Assembly (NCBI RefSeq): GCF_026625805.1
Contig: NZ_CP113064.1
Location: 1,426,001 to 1,490,000 of the forward strand
Direction: 5' to 3'
Origin: Brevundimonas sp. SL130
GTDB taxonomy: Bacteria; Pseudomonadota; Alphaproteobacteria; Caulobacterales; Caulobacteraceae
DNA length: 64,000 nt
Shown here: in pieces, positions 16,749 to 27,569 of the stretch
Layout of the letters: the number at the start of each line of letters is the position of its first letter
How positions within the stretch are numbered: the stretch's first letter is position 1
The notes under the pieces: model-generated
The model's database searches: none
Seen by the model: the letters and a program-made list of their open reading frames with translations, nothing else
What the model was told of the DNA's origin: nothing
Program-made: the position numbers and the translations under genes

Positions 16749-18689
<1,941 letters not shown>

Positions 18690-18713
18690 CCGCGAGGCCG
18701 GTCTTCCTGCTCA

Positions 18714-19796
18714 ATGCTGTTCAAACGCATTATGGCGATGGGCGCGGTTCTGACCTCGCTCATCGCCACCCCCGGCACGGCGCAGCCCCTCGGTCCGGTT
18801 CACACCGACCATCACGTCCATGTCCATTCGCCGGCCATTCTGGAAATCCTGGCGGCCTATTGCAGCAGTCCGGGACGGCTCGCCGCCTGCGATCCGGCCT
18901 TCGTCGCGCCGCAGACGGCGGATGATCTGCTCGCCGACATGGACGAGGCGGGGGTCCAGACGGCCTGGATGATGTCCACGGCCTATCTGGCCGAAAGCCC
19001 CCTAATGGCTCCTCCACTGGCCGACGCCGCCACGCGGGTTCATCGCGCCAACGCCTTCACCGTCGCCACGGCCGCCGCCCACCCCGGACGGCTGATCGCC
19101 TTCGTCTCGGTCAATCCGCTGGCCCCGGACGCCCTGGCCGAAATCGCCGCCTGGAAGGATGAGCCCTTCGCGGGAGGATTGAAGCTGCACCTGACCAACT
19201 CGGGCGTCGATCTTCGCAATCCCGATCACGTCCGGCGTCTGACGGCCGTCTTCGACGCCGCGTCGGACGCCCGAATGACCATCCTGATCCACATGCGCAC
19301 CCGCGCCGACGACTATGGCGCGCGCGACGTTCGCGTCGTCTTCGAACAGATTCTGCCCCATGCGCGCGGCGTCCCCGTCGTCATCGCGCACGCCGGCGGC
19401 TGGGGTGGTCTGGACGCGAACACCTGGGACGCGCTGGAGGGGTTTCGACAAGTTCTGGCCGAACAGCCTGACGCCGCACCCAACCTGTTCTTCGACCTGG
19501 CTCAAGTCTTTGATGCGGACACATCGCCGGAAAACCGGGCGAGACTGGTCGAGGTGATGAGGGGCGTCGGCGTCGAACGGTTCGTGCCTGGCTCAGACTG
19601 GCCGTTCTCCGGCCCTCTGGACGGCTATCTGAACAAAGCGATGGCGCTTCTGCCGCTTGCTCCACAGGAGGCCGAGACCTTACGGCAACGATCTGTCGCG
19701 GCGAGATGCTGTGGGGAGTGCGTCCTGTCGCCTGGGATCAGAGCGATATGCTCGAATCCAACGCCGTCGAACCGAGAAAGGCCGCCGGGGAGTTAG
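18714..19796 (+). CDS. Exported amidohydrolase-family (TIM-barrel) protein, altered C-terminus
   Basis: About 360 residues with a signal peptide (AVLTSLIATPGTAQ). The mature protein starts with the metal motif HTDHHVHVHSP, then GGLKLHLTNS (Lys/His), ILIHMRT, VVIAHAGGWGG and PGSDWPF, the usual ligand order of amidohydrolase_2 proteins. Likely a periplasmic metal hydrolase of unknown substrate. It follows the S9 peptidase by 24 bases, probably in one transcript. After residue 320 the sequence (RQRSVAARCCGECVLSPG) loses family character, while another frame over the same bases reads RGEMLWGVRPVAWDQSDML and stays open to about 19885. A frameshift near 19680 is possible, by mutation or sequencing error. 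Confidence 0.75.
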   Translation: MLFKRIMAMGAVLTSLIATPGTAQPLGPVHTDHHVHVHSPAILEILAAYCSSPGRLAACDPAFVAPQTADDLLADMDEAGVQTAWMMSTAYLAESPLMAPPLADAATRVHRANAFTVATAAAHPGRLIAFVSVNPLAPDALAEIAAWKDEPFAGGLKLHLTNSGVDLRNPDHVRRLTAVFDAASDARMTILIHMRTRADDYGARDVRVVFEQILPHARGVPVVIAHAGGWGGLDANTWDALEGFRQVLAEQPDAAPNLFFDLAQVFDADTSPENRARLVEVMRGVGVERFVPGSDWPFSGPLDGYLNKAMALLPLAPQEAETLRQRSVAARCCGECVLSPGIRAICSNPTPSNRERPPGS

Positions 19797-19857
19797 GTGA
19801 CCTGCCCCTTCTGGACCTCTCATGGGCGGCTGCGGCCCCTGGCGAGCGCGTCAATGA

Positions 19858-19880
19858 TGTTCATTCTTTCATGAATGATC
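19858..19880. promoter_or_regulatory. Candidate TetR-type operator upstream of TonB receptor
   Basis: TCATTC at 19861-19866 and GAATGA at 19873-19878 form a 6-base inverted repeat, embedded in TGTTCATT and ATGAATGATCG. The GTTCATT half and the AATGA.C half resemble the perfect palindrome upstream of the esterase-tetR operon (29173-29192), with wider spacing. About 80 bases before the receptor start. Sharing one TetR regulator is inference. Confidence 0.35.
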
Positions 19881-19961
19881 GTTGACGGGGGCGGCCTTCG
19901 GTGAAACACCTTTGCGCATGGCGACGGAGATCGTCCCGGAAACACCAGCAAGAAGGGGCCT

Positions 19962-22133
19962 ATGATGGGTCGCGGCATTTGGATTTCGAGTTCAGCCTTG
20001 GCACTGATCTGGTGCGGAGCGGCTCAGGCGCAGCAGGCGGTTCCGGAGCCGGACACGAGCCCGGCGCTGGAGGAGGTCGTGGTCACGGCCGAGCGCCGCA
20101 CCAGCAACCTGCAGCAGACGCCGATCGCGGCGGCGGTCTTCAGTGGCGAGCAACTGCAGAACAAGGGTGTGACCAACATCGAATCCCTGCAGTTCGCCGC
20201 GCCATCGGTGACGGTTCAGAACTCGGGCATGGGCAACAGCTTCAATATCCGCGGGATCGGCAAGACCGAGAACTCCTCGAGCATCGGCGTGGGGGTCATC
20301 ACCTACCGGGACGGCGTCGCGGCCTTTCCGGCCTATCTGCAGAACGAACCTCTCTATGACATCGCAAGCCTGGAACTGCTCCGCGGTCCCCAGGGGACGT
20401 TCGCCGGCCAGAACGCCACGGGCGGAGCGGTCTTCATTACCGAGAAGAACCCCGACCTGTCGGATGTCGGCGGCTATTTCACCGGCCAGTTCGGCAACTA
20501 CGACCAGGTCCGCCTGCAAGGCGCATTGAATGTGCCGGTCACCGACACCCTCGCCGTGAGACTGGCCTTCAACACGGAACAGCGCGACAGCTTCTACAAT
20601 GTCGTCGAGGGGGCCCCCACCGCCGGCGATCCGGGGGCCGTGGACAACCAGAGCTACCGCGTCAGCGTCTTGTGGCAGCCCACCGACGCTCTGCGCGTTC
20701 TGTTCAAGACCGATTACAGCAAATTGGATCTCGGGGGCTATCCCACCACCCCCGTCGGCTCGACGGACGGTCTGTTCGACATCCGCACCAACGGGCCGTT
20801 CGCGGCTCAGGACGAGATGCTCCGGTCCGTTCTGAATATCAGTTATACGTTCGACAACGGCATCATACTGCGGTCGATCTCGGGCTATCAGGACGGCAGC
20901 TCGCTGGTCGATTCCGATACGGATGGGACCGCGACCCTGCCGTTCACCTCCCACATCGATGTGAGCCAGAGGCTCTGGTCACAGGAGTTCAATCTGATTT
21001 CGCCCGACACCGGCCCGCTGCGCTGGATTGTCGGGGCCTATTATCAGGATGATCTGATCACCTTCCCCGAGGGGGGGTACATCACCACCCAGTATCTCTC
21101 ATCGACCGTGCCCCTCCTGGTCGCGACCACCCTTGTGGGACGCAATCCGAAGACAACCGCGGCCGTCTTCGGCCAGGTGAGCTATGACCTCACGGACCGG
21201 TTGGAGCTTCAGGTGGGCGCACGCTTCTCGCGCTCGACGGTCGAGAACGAGGCCGTCAGCGCCATCCCGGCCCTGGGGCTTTCGATCACTCAGGACGACC
21301 GGGTCGTGGATGAGAAGGTCACGGGCAAGGTCGCGCTGAACTGGACGCTCGATGAGGACAACTTCCTCTATGGCTTCGTGGCGACCGGCTACAAGGCCGG
21401 CGGGCTGAACGGCCCGAACATCCTGGGCGTCACCCCGGGAGCCTTCGAGGGCGAGGAGGTCGTCGACTTCGAGGCGGGCTGGAAGGCCACCATGCTGGAC
21501 GGGCGCCTGCGGACCCAAATCGGCGGCTATTACAACATCTACGAGAACTTCCAGGTCATCATCGGCGACCCGACCACCCCGACCATCACCACCATTTCCA
21601 ATGTCACCGGCGAGACGAAAATCTACGGTCTGGAAGCCTCGGCTCAGGGGCGTTTCGGAGCGCTCGGGCTGGATGCCGGATTGTCGCTGTCGCACTCGGA
21701 GCTGGGGGACTTCTTCGCCATTGACCAACGGGGCTCGCTGACGGGCGGGTGCGACCCGGACACCGGTCCGGCTTCGTCAAACTGCGTCAATGTCGGCGGC
21801 AACGCCCAGACCTATGCGCCGGAGATGACGGTCAATCTGGGCCTCGAATACGACTTCGCCGTCGCCGGCGGCGTGCTGACGCCTCGTGTCGATTACAGCC
21901 ACATCTCCGAGACCTTCGGCACCATCTTCGCCAACGAGGCCCGAGGCGACCGGTTGGAGCCCCGCAACATCGTCAACGCCCAGCTGACGTTCGAACCCTC
22001 GGGGGACGCCTGGAAGGTGCAGGCTTACGGGACCAATGTCTTCGACGAGGAATACATCGGAGCCGTGAAGAGCGGACAGCGCTATGCGGGACCGCCGCGC
22101 CAATATGGCGTGCGCATCACCCGCAGCTTCTAG
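19962..22133 (+). CDS. TonB-dependent receptor (glycolipid/conjugate locus)
   Basis: 723 residues. Signal peptide ending CGAAQAQ; TonB-box-like LEEVVVTAERR; plug domain with NIRGIGKTENSSSIGVGV and LYDIASLELLRGPQGTFAGQNATGGAVFI; barrel ending YGVRITRSF. The short plug-barrel size and the LEEVVVTAERR/GPQGTLFG-type motifs place it with the sphingomonad-type receptors for hydrophobic or aromatic ligands. A Spinster-like MFS carrier and a GH5 glucosidase follow on the same strand, so it probably imports a glycosylated compound. Start ATG or the ATG right after it both fit. Confidence 0.92.
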   Translation: MMGRGIWISSSALALIWCGAAQAQQAVPEPDTSPALEEVVVTAERRTSNLQQTPIAAAVFSGEQLQNKGVTNIESLQFAAPSVTVQNSGMGNSFNIRGIGKTENSSSIGVGVITYRDGVAAFPAYLQNEPLYDIASLELLRGPQGTFAGQNATGGAVFITEKNPDLSDVGGYFTGQFGNYDQVRLQGALNVPVTDTLAVRLAFNTEQRDSFYNVVEGAPTAGDPGAVDNQSYRVSVLWQPTDALRVLFKTDYSKLDLGGYPTTPVGSTDGLFDIRTNGPFAAQDEMLRSVLNISYTFDNGIILRSISGYQDGSSLVDSDTDGTATLPFTSHIDVSQRLWSQEFNLISPDTGPLRWIVGAYYQDDLITFPEGGYITTQYLSSTVPLLVATTLVGRNPKTTAAVFGQVSYDLTDRLELQVGARFSRSTVENEAVSAIPALGLSITQDDRVVDEKVTGKVALNWTLDEDNFLYGFVATGYKAGGLNGPNILGVTPGAFEGEEVVDFEAGWKATMLDGRLRTQIGGYYNIYENFQVIIGDPTTPTITTISNVTGETKIYGLEASAQGRFGALGLDAGLSLSHSELGDFFAIDQRGSLTGGCDPDTGPASSNCVNVGGNAQTYAPEMTVNLGLEYDFAVAGGVLTPRVDYSHISETFGTIFANEARGDRLEPRNIVNAQLTFEPSGDAWKVQAYGTNVFDEEYIGAVKSGQRYAGPPRQYGVRITRSF

Positions 22134-22140
22134 ACGCCAA

Positions 22141-22170
22141 GGCGGGAGCGGCCTTCGGGGCGCTCCCGCC
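22141..22170 (+). terminator. Strong GC hairpin after TonB receptor gene
   Basis: GGCGGGAGCG (22141-22150) and CGCTCCCGCC (22161-22170) pair perfectly over 10 bases with a loop containing TTCG. There is no T-run, so it may stabilise the upstream mRNA or attenuate rather than end transcription before the MFS gene. Confidence 0.45.
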
Positions 22171-22207
22171 ACTCAGCCCCCTGTTGCCGGTACCGGGTAG
22201 ATTAGAG

Positions 22208-23554
22208 ATGACCACATCGTCCATGGAGCCGGCCGCCCCGGTGGCGCCTCAGCCCTCGGGCGGCAGGTTTCGCAAGACCGGCTGGAGTGTCATCTGGCTG
22301 CTGACCCTGACCATCTTTTCGGCCCTGACCGTGGGCGGGCTTTTGGCCCCTTTGCAGGAAGCCGCCAAGGCTGACCTCGGGCTCTCGGACCTTCAGCTCG
22401 GCATGATCATCGGCACGGCGACGGCGGTTCCGGTCGCCGTCCTGTCCCTGCCGATCGCCTGGATGGTGGATCACGGGATGCGAACCCGGCTTCTGATCGG
22501 GCTCGCTGCGCTCTGGGCCGCCGGGACCATCGGCACCGCCTTCGTGCAGGATTTTTACGGCCTGTTCGCCGCCCGGCTGGTCGCCGGCATCGGCGCCGGC
22601 ACTGTCTTTCCTGTCGTCGTCTCCATCCTGGCCGACGTCTGCATGCCCGAGCGTCGGGGGCGGTCGATGCTGCTGGTCTCGATCGGGGCCTGGGCCGGGG
22701 CCGCCGCCGCCTTTGCCCTCGGTGGGGCGCTGTTCGGCTATCTTTCCGCCCATCCAGGGGCCGGCCTGTTGGGCCTCGCCCCCTGGCGCGAGAGCCACCT
22801 GCTGGTCGGCCTAGGCGCCGCCTTGCTGGTCCTGCCTCTGTTCCTGATGAAGGAGCCGGCGCGGCACGAGGTCGAACAGACAAGCACGGCGCTGGGCCCG
22901 ACCCTGCGCGCCTTCTGGAAACGCCGTCGGTTTCTCGGGCCGTTGTTCGTCGGTCAGTTTTCCGGATCGCTTGCTGAAGGCGCAGCCGCGCTCTGGGTCG
23001 GCTCGGTCCTGATCCGCCAGTATGGCCTGGGGCCCGCCGAGTTTGGAACCTGGATCGGGCTGGTTATCCTGGGATCTGGCGTCCTCGGGTCCCTGATCGG
23101 GGGGTATACGGCCGACGCCGGCCAGAAGCTCAGGATGCGCGGCGGCATTCTGCTGCCGGCCCTGATCGCCACCGCCGTCAGCATACCGGCCAGCCTGTAC
23201 CCGATCATGCCGACGGTCAGCGGTTTCGCCCTGGTCCTGTTCGTCCTGCTGGTGGGGGGGACTATCGTCAATCTGGTCAACGCCGCCGCCATCGCTGTGC
23301 TGATCCCCAATGAGGAGCGCGCCACGAGCCTGGCCGCCCTGAAGATTATCGGCACCCTCGTGGCCGGGTTGGTGGTCCCGCCGGTCATCGCCGGAATGAC
23401 CACGCTCCTGCCGGGACCGTCGGGCCTGGGCCAGGCCCTTGCCTGGCTGGGGGCGGTGACGGGTGTGATCTCGCTGATCGGCTACTGGCTGGCCATGATC
23501 AATGCGCCCGAGGCCGTTGCGCCCGAGACCGTTGCGTTCAGGACCAGCGCCTGA
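22208..23554 (+). CDS. MFS transporter, Spinster-like
   Basis: 448 residues, 12 hydrophobic segments. After a short cytoplasmic N-terminus, VIWLLTLTIFSALTVGGLLAPL is the first helix; LGLSDLQLGMIIGTATAVPV and the loop WMVDHGMRTRLLIG match the motif A region, and AARLVAGIGAGTVFPVVVSILADV is typical of the Spinster group found beside TonB receptors in alphaproteobacteria. It would bring the ligand that passed the outer membrane into the cytoplasm, where the downstream glucosidase (no signal peptide) resides. An upstream extension in the same frame overlaps the receptor gene and is not real. Confidence 0.88.
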   Translation: MTTSSMEPAAPVAPQPSGGRFRKTGWSVIWLLTLTIFSALTVGGLLAPLQEAAKADLGLSDLQLGMIIGTATAVPVAVLSLPIAWMVDHGMRTRLLIGLAALWAAGTIGTAFVQDFYGLFAARLVAGIGAGTVFPVVVSILADVCMPERRGRSMLLVSIGAWAGAAAAFALGGALFGYLSAHPGAGLLGLAPWRESHLLVGLGAALLVLPLFLMKEPARHEVEQTSTALGPTLRAFWKRRRFLGPLFVGQFSGSLAEGAAALWVGSVLIRQYGLGPAEFGTWIGLVILGSGVLGSLIGGYTADAGQKLRMRGGILLPALIATAVSIPASLYPIMPTVSGFALVLFVLLVGGTIVNLVNAAAIAVLIPNEERATSLAALKIIGTLVAGLVVPPVIAGMTTLLPGPSGLGQALAWLGAVTGVISLIGYWLAMINAPEAVAPETVAFRTSA

Positions 23555-23578
23555 TCGCCGGTTTCGGACCGCGTCCGA

Positions 23579-25600
23579 GTGTCGGACATCCCCCTGCCGG
23601 GGCCGTCCCGGCGCGTTTCCCTTCTTCAGTGGCTGAAATTCATGTCTGAACGTGACGACAAGGCGAGGGGGGCGGCCGTCGCCTCCCTGACTCGGATCGG
23701 CCTTGGGGGAGGCGCCTTTCGGGATGAGCTGGGGCGCGATCTGATGCTGCGCGGCGTCAATTTCGGCGGCGACAGCAAGGTCCCGTTCAGCCCGAGCCAG
23801 CCGACCTATCTGCCGACGGATTTTGCGGATCACAGGACGGTCAGTTTCGTCGGGCGGCCCGCGCCCCTGGACGAGATCGACAGCCATTTCGCCAGACTGC
23901 GGCGCTGGGGCTTCAACTGCCTGCGGCTGCTGACAACCTGGGAGGCGGTCGAACACGCTGGGCCGGGACTCTATGATGACGCCTATCTCGACTACTATGC
24001 CGAGGTTTGTCGAAGGGCCGGCGCTCACGGCCTCTATGTTCTCGTCGATTTTCACCAGGACGCCTGGGCCCGGATGTCCGGGGGCGACGGGGCGCCCGGC
24101 TGGACCTTCGAGGCGGCGGGGCTCGATTTCACCCGCTTCCATGCCTCCGGCGCGGCCCATGTCATGCAGCACGCCTATGATCCGGTGCTGGGCGGACGCC
24201 AGGACAGCTACCCGGTCATGAGCTGGAGCGGGAACTACGCGCGGCCCGCCAATGGCGTGATGTGGACCCTGTTCTTTGCTGGCCGGGATCTGGCGCCGGG
24301 CGCGACGGTCGCAGGCGTTCATCTGCAGGACATGTTCCAGGACCACTATCTGGGAGCCATGCAAGCCCTGGCCGCCCGGCTGGTCGGCATGGATCATGTT
24401 CTGGGATTTGACAGCCTGAACGAGCCGGGCGCCGGCTATATTGGCAAGGCCCTGTCTGATCCCATCGTCCGCTACCGGGGGCCGATCTGGTCGCCGCTCG
24501 ACGGTCTGGCCCTTCTTTCGGGCCTGTCCTGCACCCTGCCGGTCGTGGCCCCCGGTCAGGGGATCTGCGGCGAGACCCGCCTAAACACCGACGGGATCTC
24601 CGTCTGGCTGCCGGGACGCGAGGATCCGTTCCGCGCCGCCGGCGTCTGGGACATCCGCGAGGGGCAGGCCGTCGCGCTGAAGGAGGACCATTTCAAACTC
24701 AGGTCCGGCCAGCCCATCGACGTGGCCCGGGACTGTATGGCGCCCTTCTTCCACCGTGTCGCCGGGACCGTGCGCGCGCTGCGTCCGGATTGGCTTCTGT
24801 TCGCGGAGGTGGACCCGTTTGAAGCCTTCATGGGGCATGGCTTCCCCGACGGATGTCCGCCCAATACGGTCAACGCCAGCCACTGGTATGATCTGACGAC
24901 CCTGGTGACAAAGCGGTTCGAGTTCGGGGGCCGGCATGTGCTGACCGGTGAGACGCGAGACACGCGGGCCGCAATCGAACAGAGCTACGTCGTCGAGATG
25001 GGCCGGATCAAGTCCGCAGGGGACCGGTTGAACGGCGAGGCGCCGACCCTGCTCGGGGAATGCGGCATCCCGTACGATCTGAACGGGGCGGAAGCCTACC
25101 GGCGCTGGGCCGAAGGAGAACGTGGCCCGCAACTCTGGGAGTCACACACCCTGGCCCTGGACATGATGTACAATGCGATCGACCAACTGGGCCTGTCCTC
25201 GACCCAGTGGAACTATACGGCGTCCAATCGCAACGATCCGATGATCGGCGACGGCTGGAACCAGGAAGACCTGTCGATCTGGTCGGCGGATCAGGCGACG
25301 ACGCCGGACGATCCGAACAGCGGCGGGCGCGCGGTGGAGGGCTTCTGTCGCCCGTTCGTCCGGGCCGCTCAGGGGCGCCTCGTCCAGCAGCGTTTTGATC
25401 GCGACAGCGGCGTGTTCGACGCCGAGATCGAGGTGCGCGGGACCGCGACAGGCCCGACGGAAATCTATGTGCCGTCCGTCCAGTACCCGAACGGTTATGA
25501 TCTTGCCGTGAGCGGCGGAGCGGTGGTTCGAAACGACGGCCAGATCGTCAGCATTGCCGCGGACGGCGAAACCCTGGTCGTGAGGGTCACGCGCCGCTGA
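23579..25600 (+). CDS. GH5-family glycosidase resembling glucosylceramidase/steryl-glucosidase (EGCrP-like)
   Basis: 673 residues, no signal peptide, so cytoplasmic. N-terminal GGAFRDELGRDLMLRGVNFGG opens a TIM barrel; then WGFNCLRLLTTWEAVEH, VLVDFHQDAWARMSGGDGAP, and the acid/base Glu282 in GFDSLNEPGAGYIG, and nucleophile Glu494 in LLGECGIPYDLN. A C-terminal beta-sandwich follows. These motifs match the fungal EGCrP-type GH5 enzymes that hydrolyse glucosylceramide or steryl glucoside. Begins 25 bases after the MFS gene. GTG is used here; an ATG at MSERDDK 21 codons in is equally possible. Substrate class is inference from motif similarity recalled from memory. Confidence 0.78.
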   Translation: MSDIPLPGPSRRVSLLQWLKFMSERDDKARGAAVASLTRIGLGGGAFRDELGRDLMLRGVNFGGDSKVPFSPSQPTYLPTDFADHRTVSFVGRPAPLDEIDSHFARLRRWGFNCLRLLTTWEAVEHAGPGLYDDAYLDYYAEVCRRAGAHGLYVLVDFHQDAWARMSGGDGAPGWTFEAAGLDFTRFHASGAAHVMQHAYDPVLGGRQDSYPVMSWSGNYARPANGVMWTLFFAGRDLAPGATVAGVHLQDMFQDHYLGAMQALAARLVGMDHVLGFDSLNEPGAGYIGKALSDPIVRYRGPIWSPLDGLALLSGLSCTLPVVAPGQGICGETRLNTDGISVWLPGREDPFRAAGVWDIREGQAVALKEDHFKLRSGQPIDVARDCMAPFFHRVAGTVRALRPDWLLFAEVDPFEAFMGHGFPDGCPPNTVNASHWYDLTTLVTKRFEFGGRHVLTGETRDTRAAIEQSYVVEMGRIKSAGDRLNGEAPTLLGECGIPYDLNGAEAYRRWAEGERGPQLWESHTLALDMMYNAIDQLGLSSTQWNYTASNRNDPMIGDGWNQEDLSIWSADQATTPDDPNSGGRAVEGFCRPFVRAAQGRLVQQRFDRDSGVFDAEIEVRGTATGPTEIYVPSVQYPNGYDLAVSGGAVVRNDGQIVSIAADGETLVVRVTRR

Positions 25601-25624
25601 CCTTCGCACGGCCTGACCGAAGGT
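25600..25624. terminator. Hairpin between convergent GH5 and M20 genes
   Basis: ACCTTCG (25600-25606) pairs with CGAAGGT (25618-25624) in the 29-base gap between the two stop codons, a possible bidirectional terminator. No strong T-run. Confidence 0.35.
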
Positions 25625-25629
25625 GGTCT

Positions 25630-26850
25630 TTAAAGCTGCGGCTCCGGTCCGTCGGCCGGTCGGGCCTCTTCAAAGAAGGTCTCGACCAGGGCGGTCCAGA
25701 AGGCGACGCCTGATTCCAGAGCGCCGTCATTGAAATCGTATCGGGGATTGTGGAGCAGGCATCCGCCCTCGCCTGGGCCGTTTCCGAAGCCGAGGTAGGC
25801 CCCGGGGACATGTTCCAGCATGAAGGCGAAGTCCTCGGACCCCATGACGGGTGCAATGTTCGTCGCGACGCGCTCATCTCCCACGGCGCGGCGCGCGGCG
25901 CGGGCTGCGAGCTCCATTGCGGCAACATCGTTCAGAAGTGCGGGATACCGCTCGCGATAGGCCATGGTGATCCGCACGCCATAGGCCGTGGCGACCCCCT
26001 GACGATGCGCCTCCATCCGGCGCCGGATCTCCTCGATCACCGGGCGCTCGAACCAGCGCAATGATCCGCCCAGCGTCACCGCGTCCGGCAGGATGTTGTG
26101 CGCCGTCCCGCCTGATACCATCGTCACAGCCAGAAGCGCGGCCGAACTCGCCGGCGTCTGACGCGGCACGATGGTTTGGAACCCCATGATCAGGGCCGCC
26201 GCCGCGACGACGGCGTCGCCGCCATCGGCGGGATTGGCCGCATGTCCGCCGTCAGCCTCGATCCGGATGTCGAAGGTGTCAAAGCCCGCAAGCATGGCGC
26301 CGGGCCTTGTCACGAACCGGCCCACCTCCAGGCCTGGAAGATTGTGCAGGGCGAAAACCTGACGAACCGGGAACCGCTCGAACAAGCCTTCCTCGACCAT
26401 GCGCTGGCCGCCGCCTTCATTCTCTTCGGCGGGCTGGAAGATGAAGACGACGTCGCCGGCGAACCGGCCGCGGTCCTGCACCAGATCGACGATCCTGCGC
26501 GCCGCGCCCAAGAGCATGGCGGTGTGGCCGTCGTGGCCACACGCATGCATCACGCCGCGGCGCTGCGAGCTGTGGCTGGCGCCGGTCGCTTCCTCGATCG
26601 GCAGGGCGTCCATGTCCGCCCGCAGGCCGAGGGCAGGCGCGTCCGGCCCGCCCGTTCCACGCAGGACCCCGACAACCCCGGTCCCGGCGATCCCGGTATG
26701 AACCTCCAGCCCCCAATCACGCAGACGCTCGGCGACGAAGGCCGAGGTTCTGTGTTCTTCGAAGGCCAGTTCAGGGTGGGCATGGAGATCCCGCCTCCAG
26801 GCGACGATCTCGGCTCCATGCCGGGCAAACCAGGTCCCGACGTCCGCCAT
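25630..26850 (-). CDS. M20-family amidohydrolase (hippurate/IAA-amino acid hydrolase type)
   Basis: 406 residues. Visible: RRDLHAHPELAFEEHRTS, LRADMDALPIEE, the metal-binding MHACGHDGHTAML, IFQPAEENEGGG (catalytic Glu pair), ALHNLPGLEVG, and the C-terminal GSEDFAFMLEHVPGAYLGFGNG. Such enzymes split N-acyl amino acids or plant auxin conjugates, as dinuclear metal enzymes in the cytoplasm. The ATG shares one base with the TetR stop codon, so it is third in a coupled esterase-TetR-M20 operon. A longer upstream frame overlaps tetR and is not used. Natural substrate unknown. Confidence 0.88.
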   Translation of the reverse strand: MADVGTWFARHGAEIVAWRRDLHAHPELAFEEHRTSAFVAERLRDWGLEVHTGIAGTGVVGVLRGTGGPDAPALGLRADMDALPIEEATGASHSSQRRGVMHACGHDGHTAMLLGAARRIVDLVQDRGRFAGDVVFIFQPAEENEGGGQRMVEEGLFERFPVRQVFALHNLPGLEVGRFVTRPGAMLAGFDTFDIRIEADGGHAANPADGGDAVVAAAALIMGFQTIVPRQTPASSAALLAVTMVSGGTAHNILPDAVTLGGSLRWFERPVIEEIRRRMEAHRQGVATAYGVRITMAYRERYPALLNDVAAMELAARAARRAVGDERVATNIAPVMGSEDFAFMLEHVPGAYLGFGNGPGEGGCLLHNPRYDFNDGALESGVAFWTALVETFFEEARPADGPEPQL

Positions 26851-27569
26851 CACGACTTCCCCTTCGCTGCCGTGTCCCAAGATGTCGAGGGATGCCGGAT
26901 CGCTTCGAACCCCCCGGTGAAGACGACTTCCATCGCCTCGCAGATGGCCAGCATCTCTGATGATCGGCACTCGCCGCCCGACAGGACGTCGATCCGTCCG
27001 GTCTGGGCGAGGGAGAGGGTCAGGGCGCCGGAGAGCAGATGGTAGAACCAGAAAAGCTGGCGCTCGGGCACCTCCGGGGCGATGCGTTTGAGCAGGGCGA
27101 TGAAGCGCTGCACCACGGGATCGAAATGTTGGTGCATGGTGTCGCCGCCCCAGACAGGGGTGTTGTTCACCTGCGCCACCAGGGCCGCATAGTTCAGCCA
27201 GGCGGGATCCCCATCTTCCAACAGCATGAACATGGGCTTGAGGAAGGACTCGAGGAGCCCGCGCACGGTCATCGCTTCGCCCTGTTCCGCCTCGTAGCGG
27301 TTCAGGCTGTCCAGACGCATCTGGTTCACCACCTCGGCGCGGCGGCCGAAGGTGGCGCTGAACAGCCGTGTCTTGTCCTCGAAATAATAGTGGACCAGTG
27401 CCGTATCGACGCCGGCTTCGGCGGCGACCGCCTTCAGGGTGACGCCGTGCAGGCCGTCCCGCGCAAACAGGGCTTCGGCCGCATCAAGGATGCGGTTCAT
27501 CGCCTCTTCGCGCCTTTGCGCCTTGGACTTGATCGGCGGGCGGGGGCGGGCGGTGCTGGTCGTCATCAA
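26850..27569 (-). CDS. TetR-family transcriptional regulator
   Basis: 239 residues. HTH: AEALFARDGLHGVTLKAVAAEAGVDTALVHYYFEDKTRLFSATF, then a TetR_C-type ligand domain (FMLLEDGDPAWLNYAALVAQ; LLSGALTLSLAQTGRID). Overlaps the esterase stop by 4 bases and the M20 start by 1, so all three are one operon. It probably binds the 20-base palindrome upstream of the esterase gene and represses its own operon until a substrate or product binds. Confidence 0.9.
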   Translation of the reverse strand: MMTTSTARPRPPIKSKAQRREEAMNRILDAAEALFARDGLHGVTLKAVAAEAGVDTALVHYYFEDKTRLFSATFGRRAEVVNQMRLDSLNRYEAEQGEAMTVRGLLESFLKPMFMLLEDGDPAWLNYAALVAQVNNTPVWGGDTMHQHFDPVVQRFIALLKRIAPEVPERQLFWFYHLLSGALTLSLAQTGRIDVLSGGECRSSEMLAICEAMEVVFTGGFEAIRHPSTSWDTAAKGKS

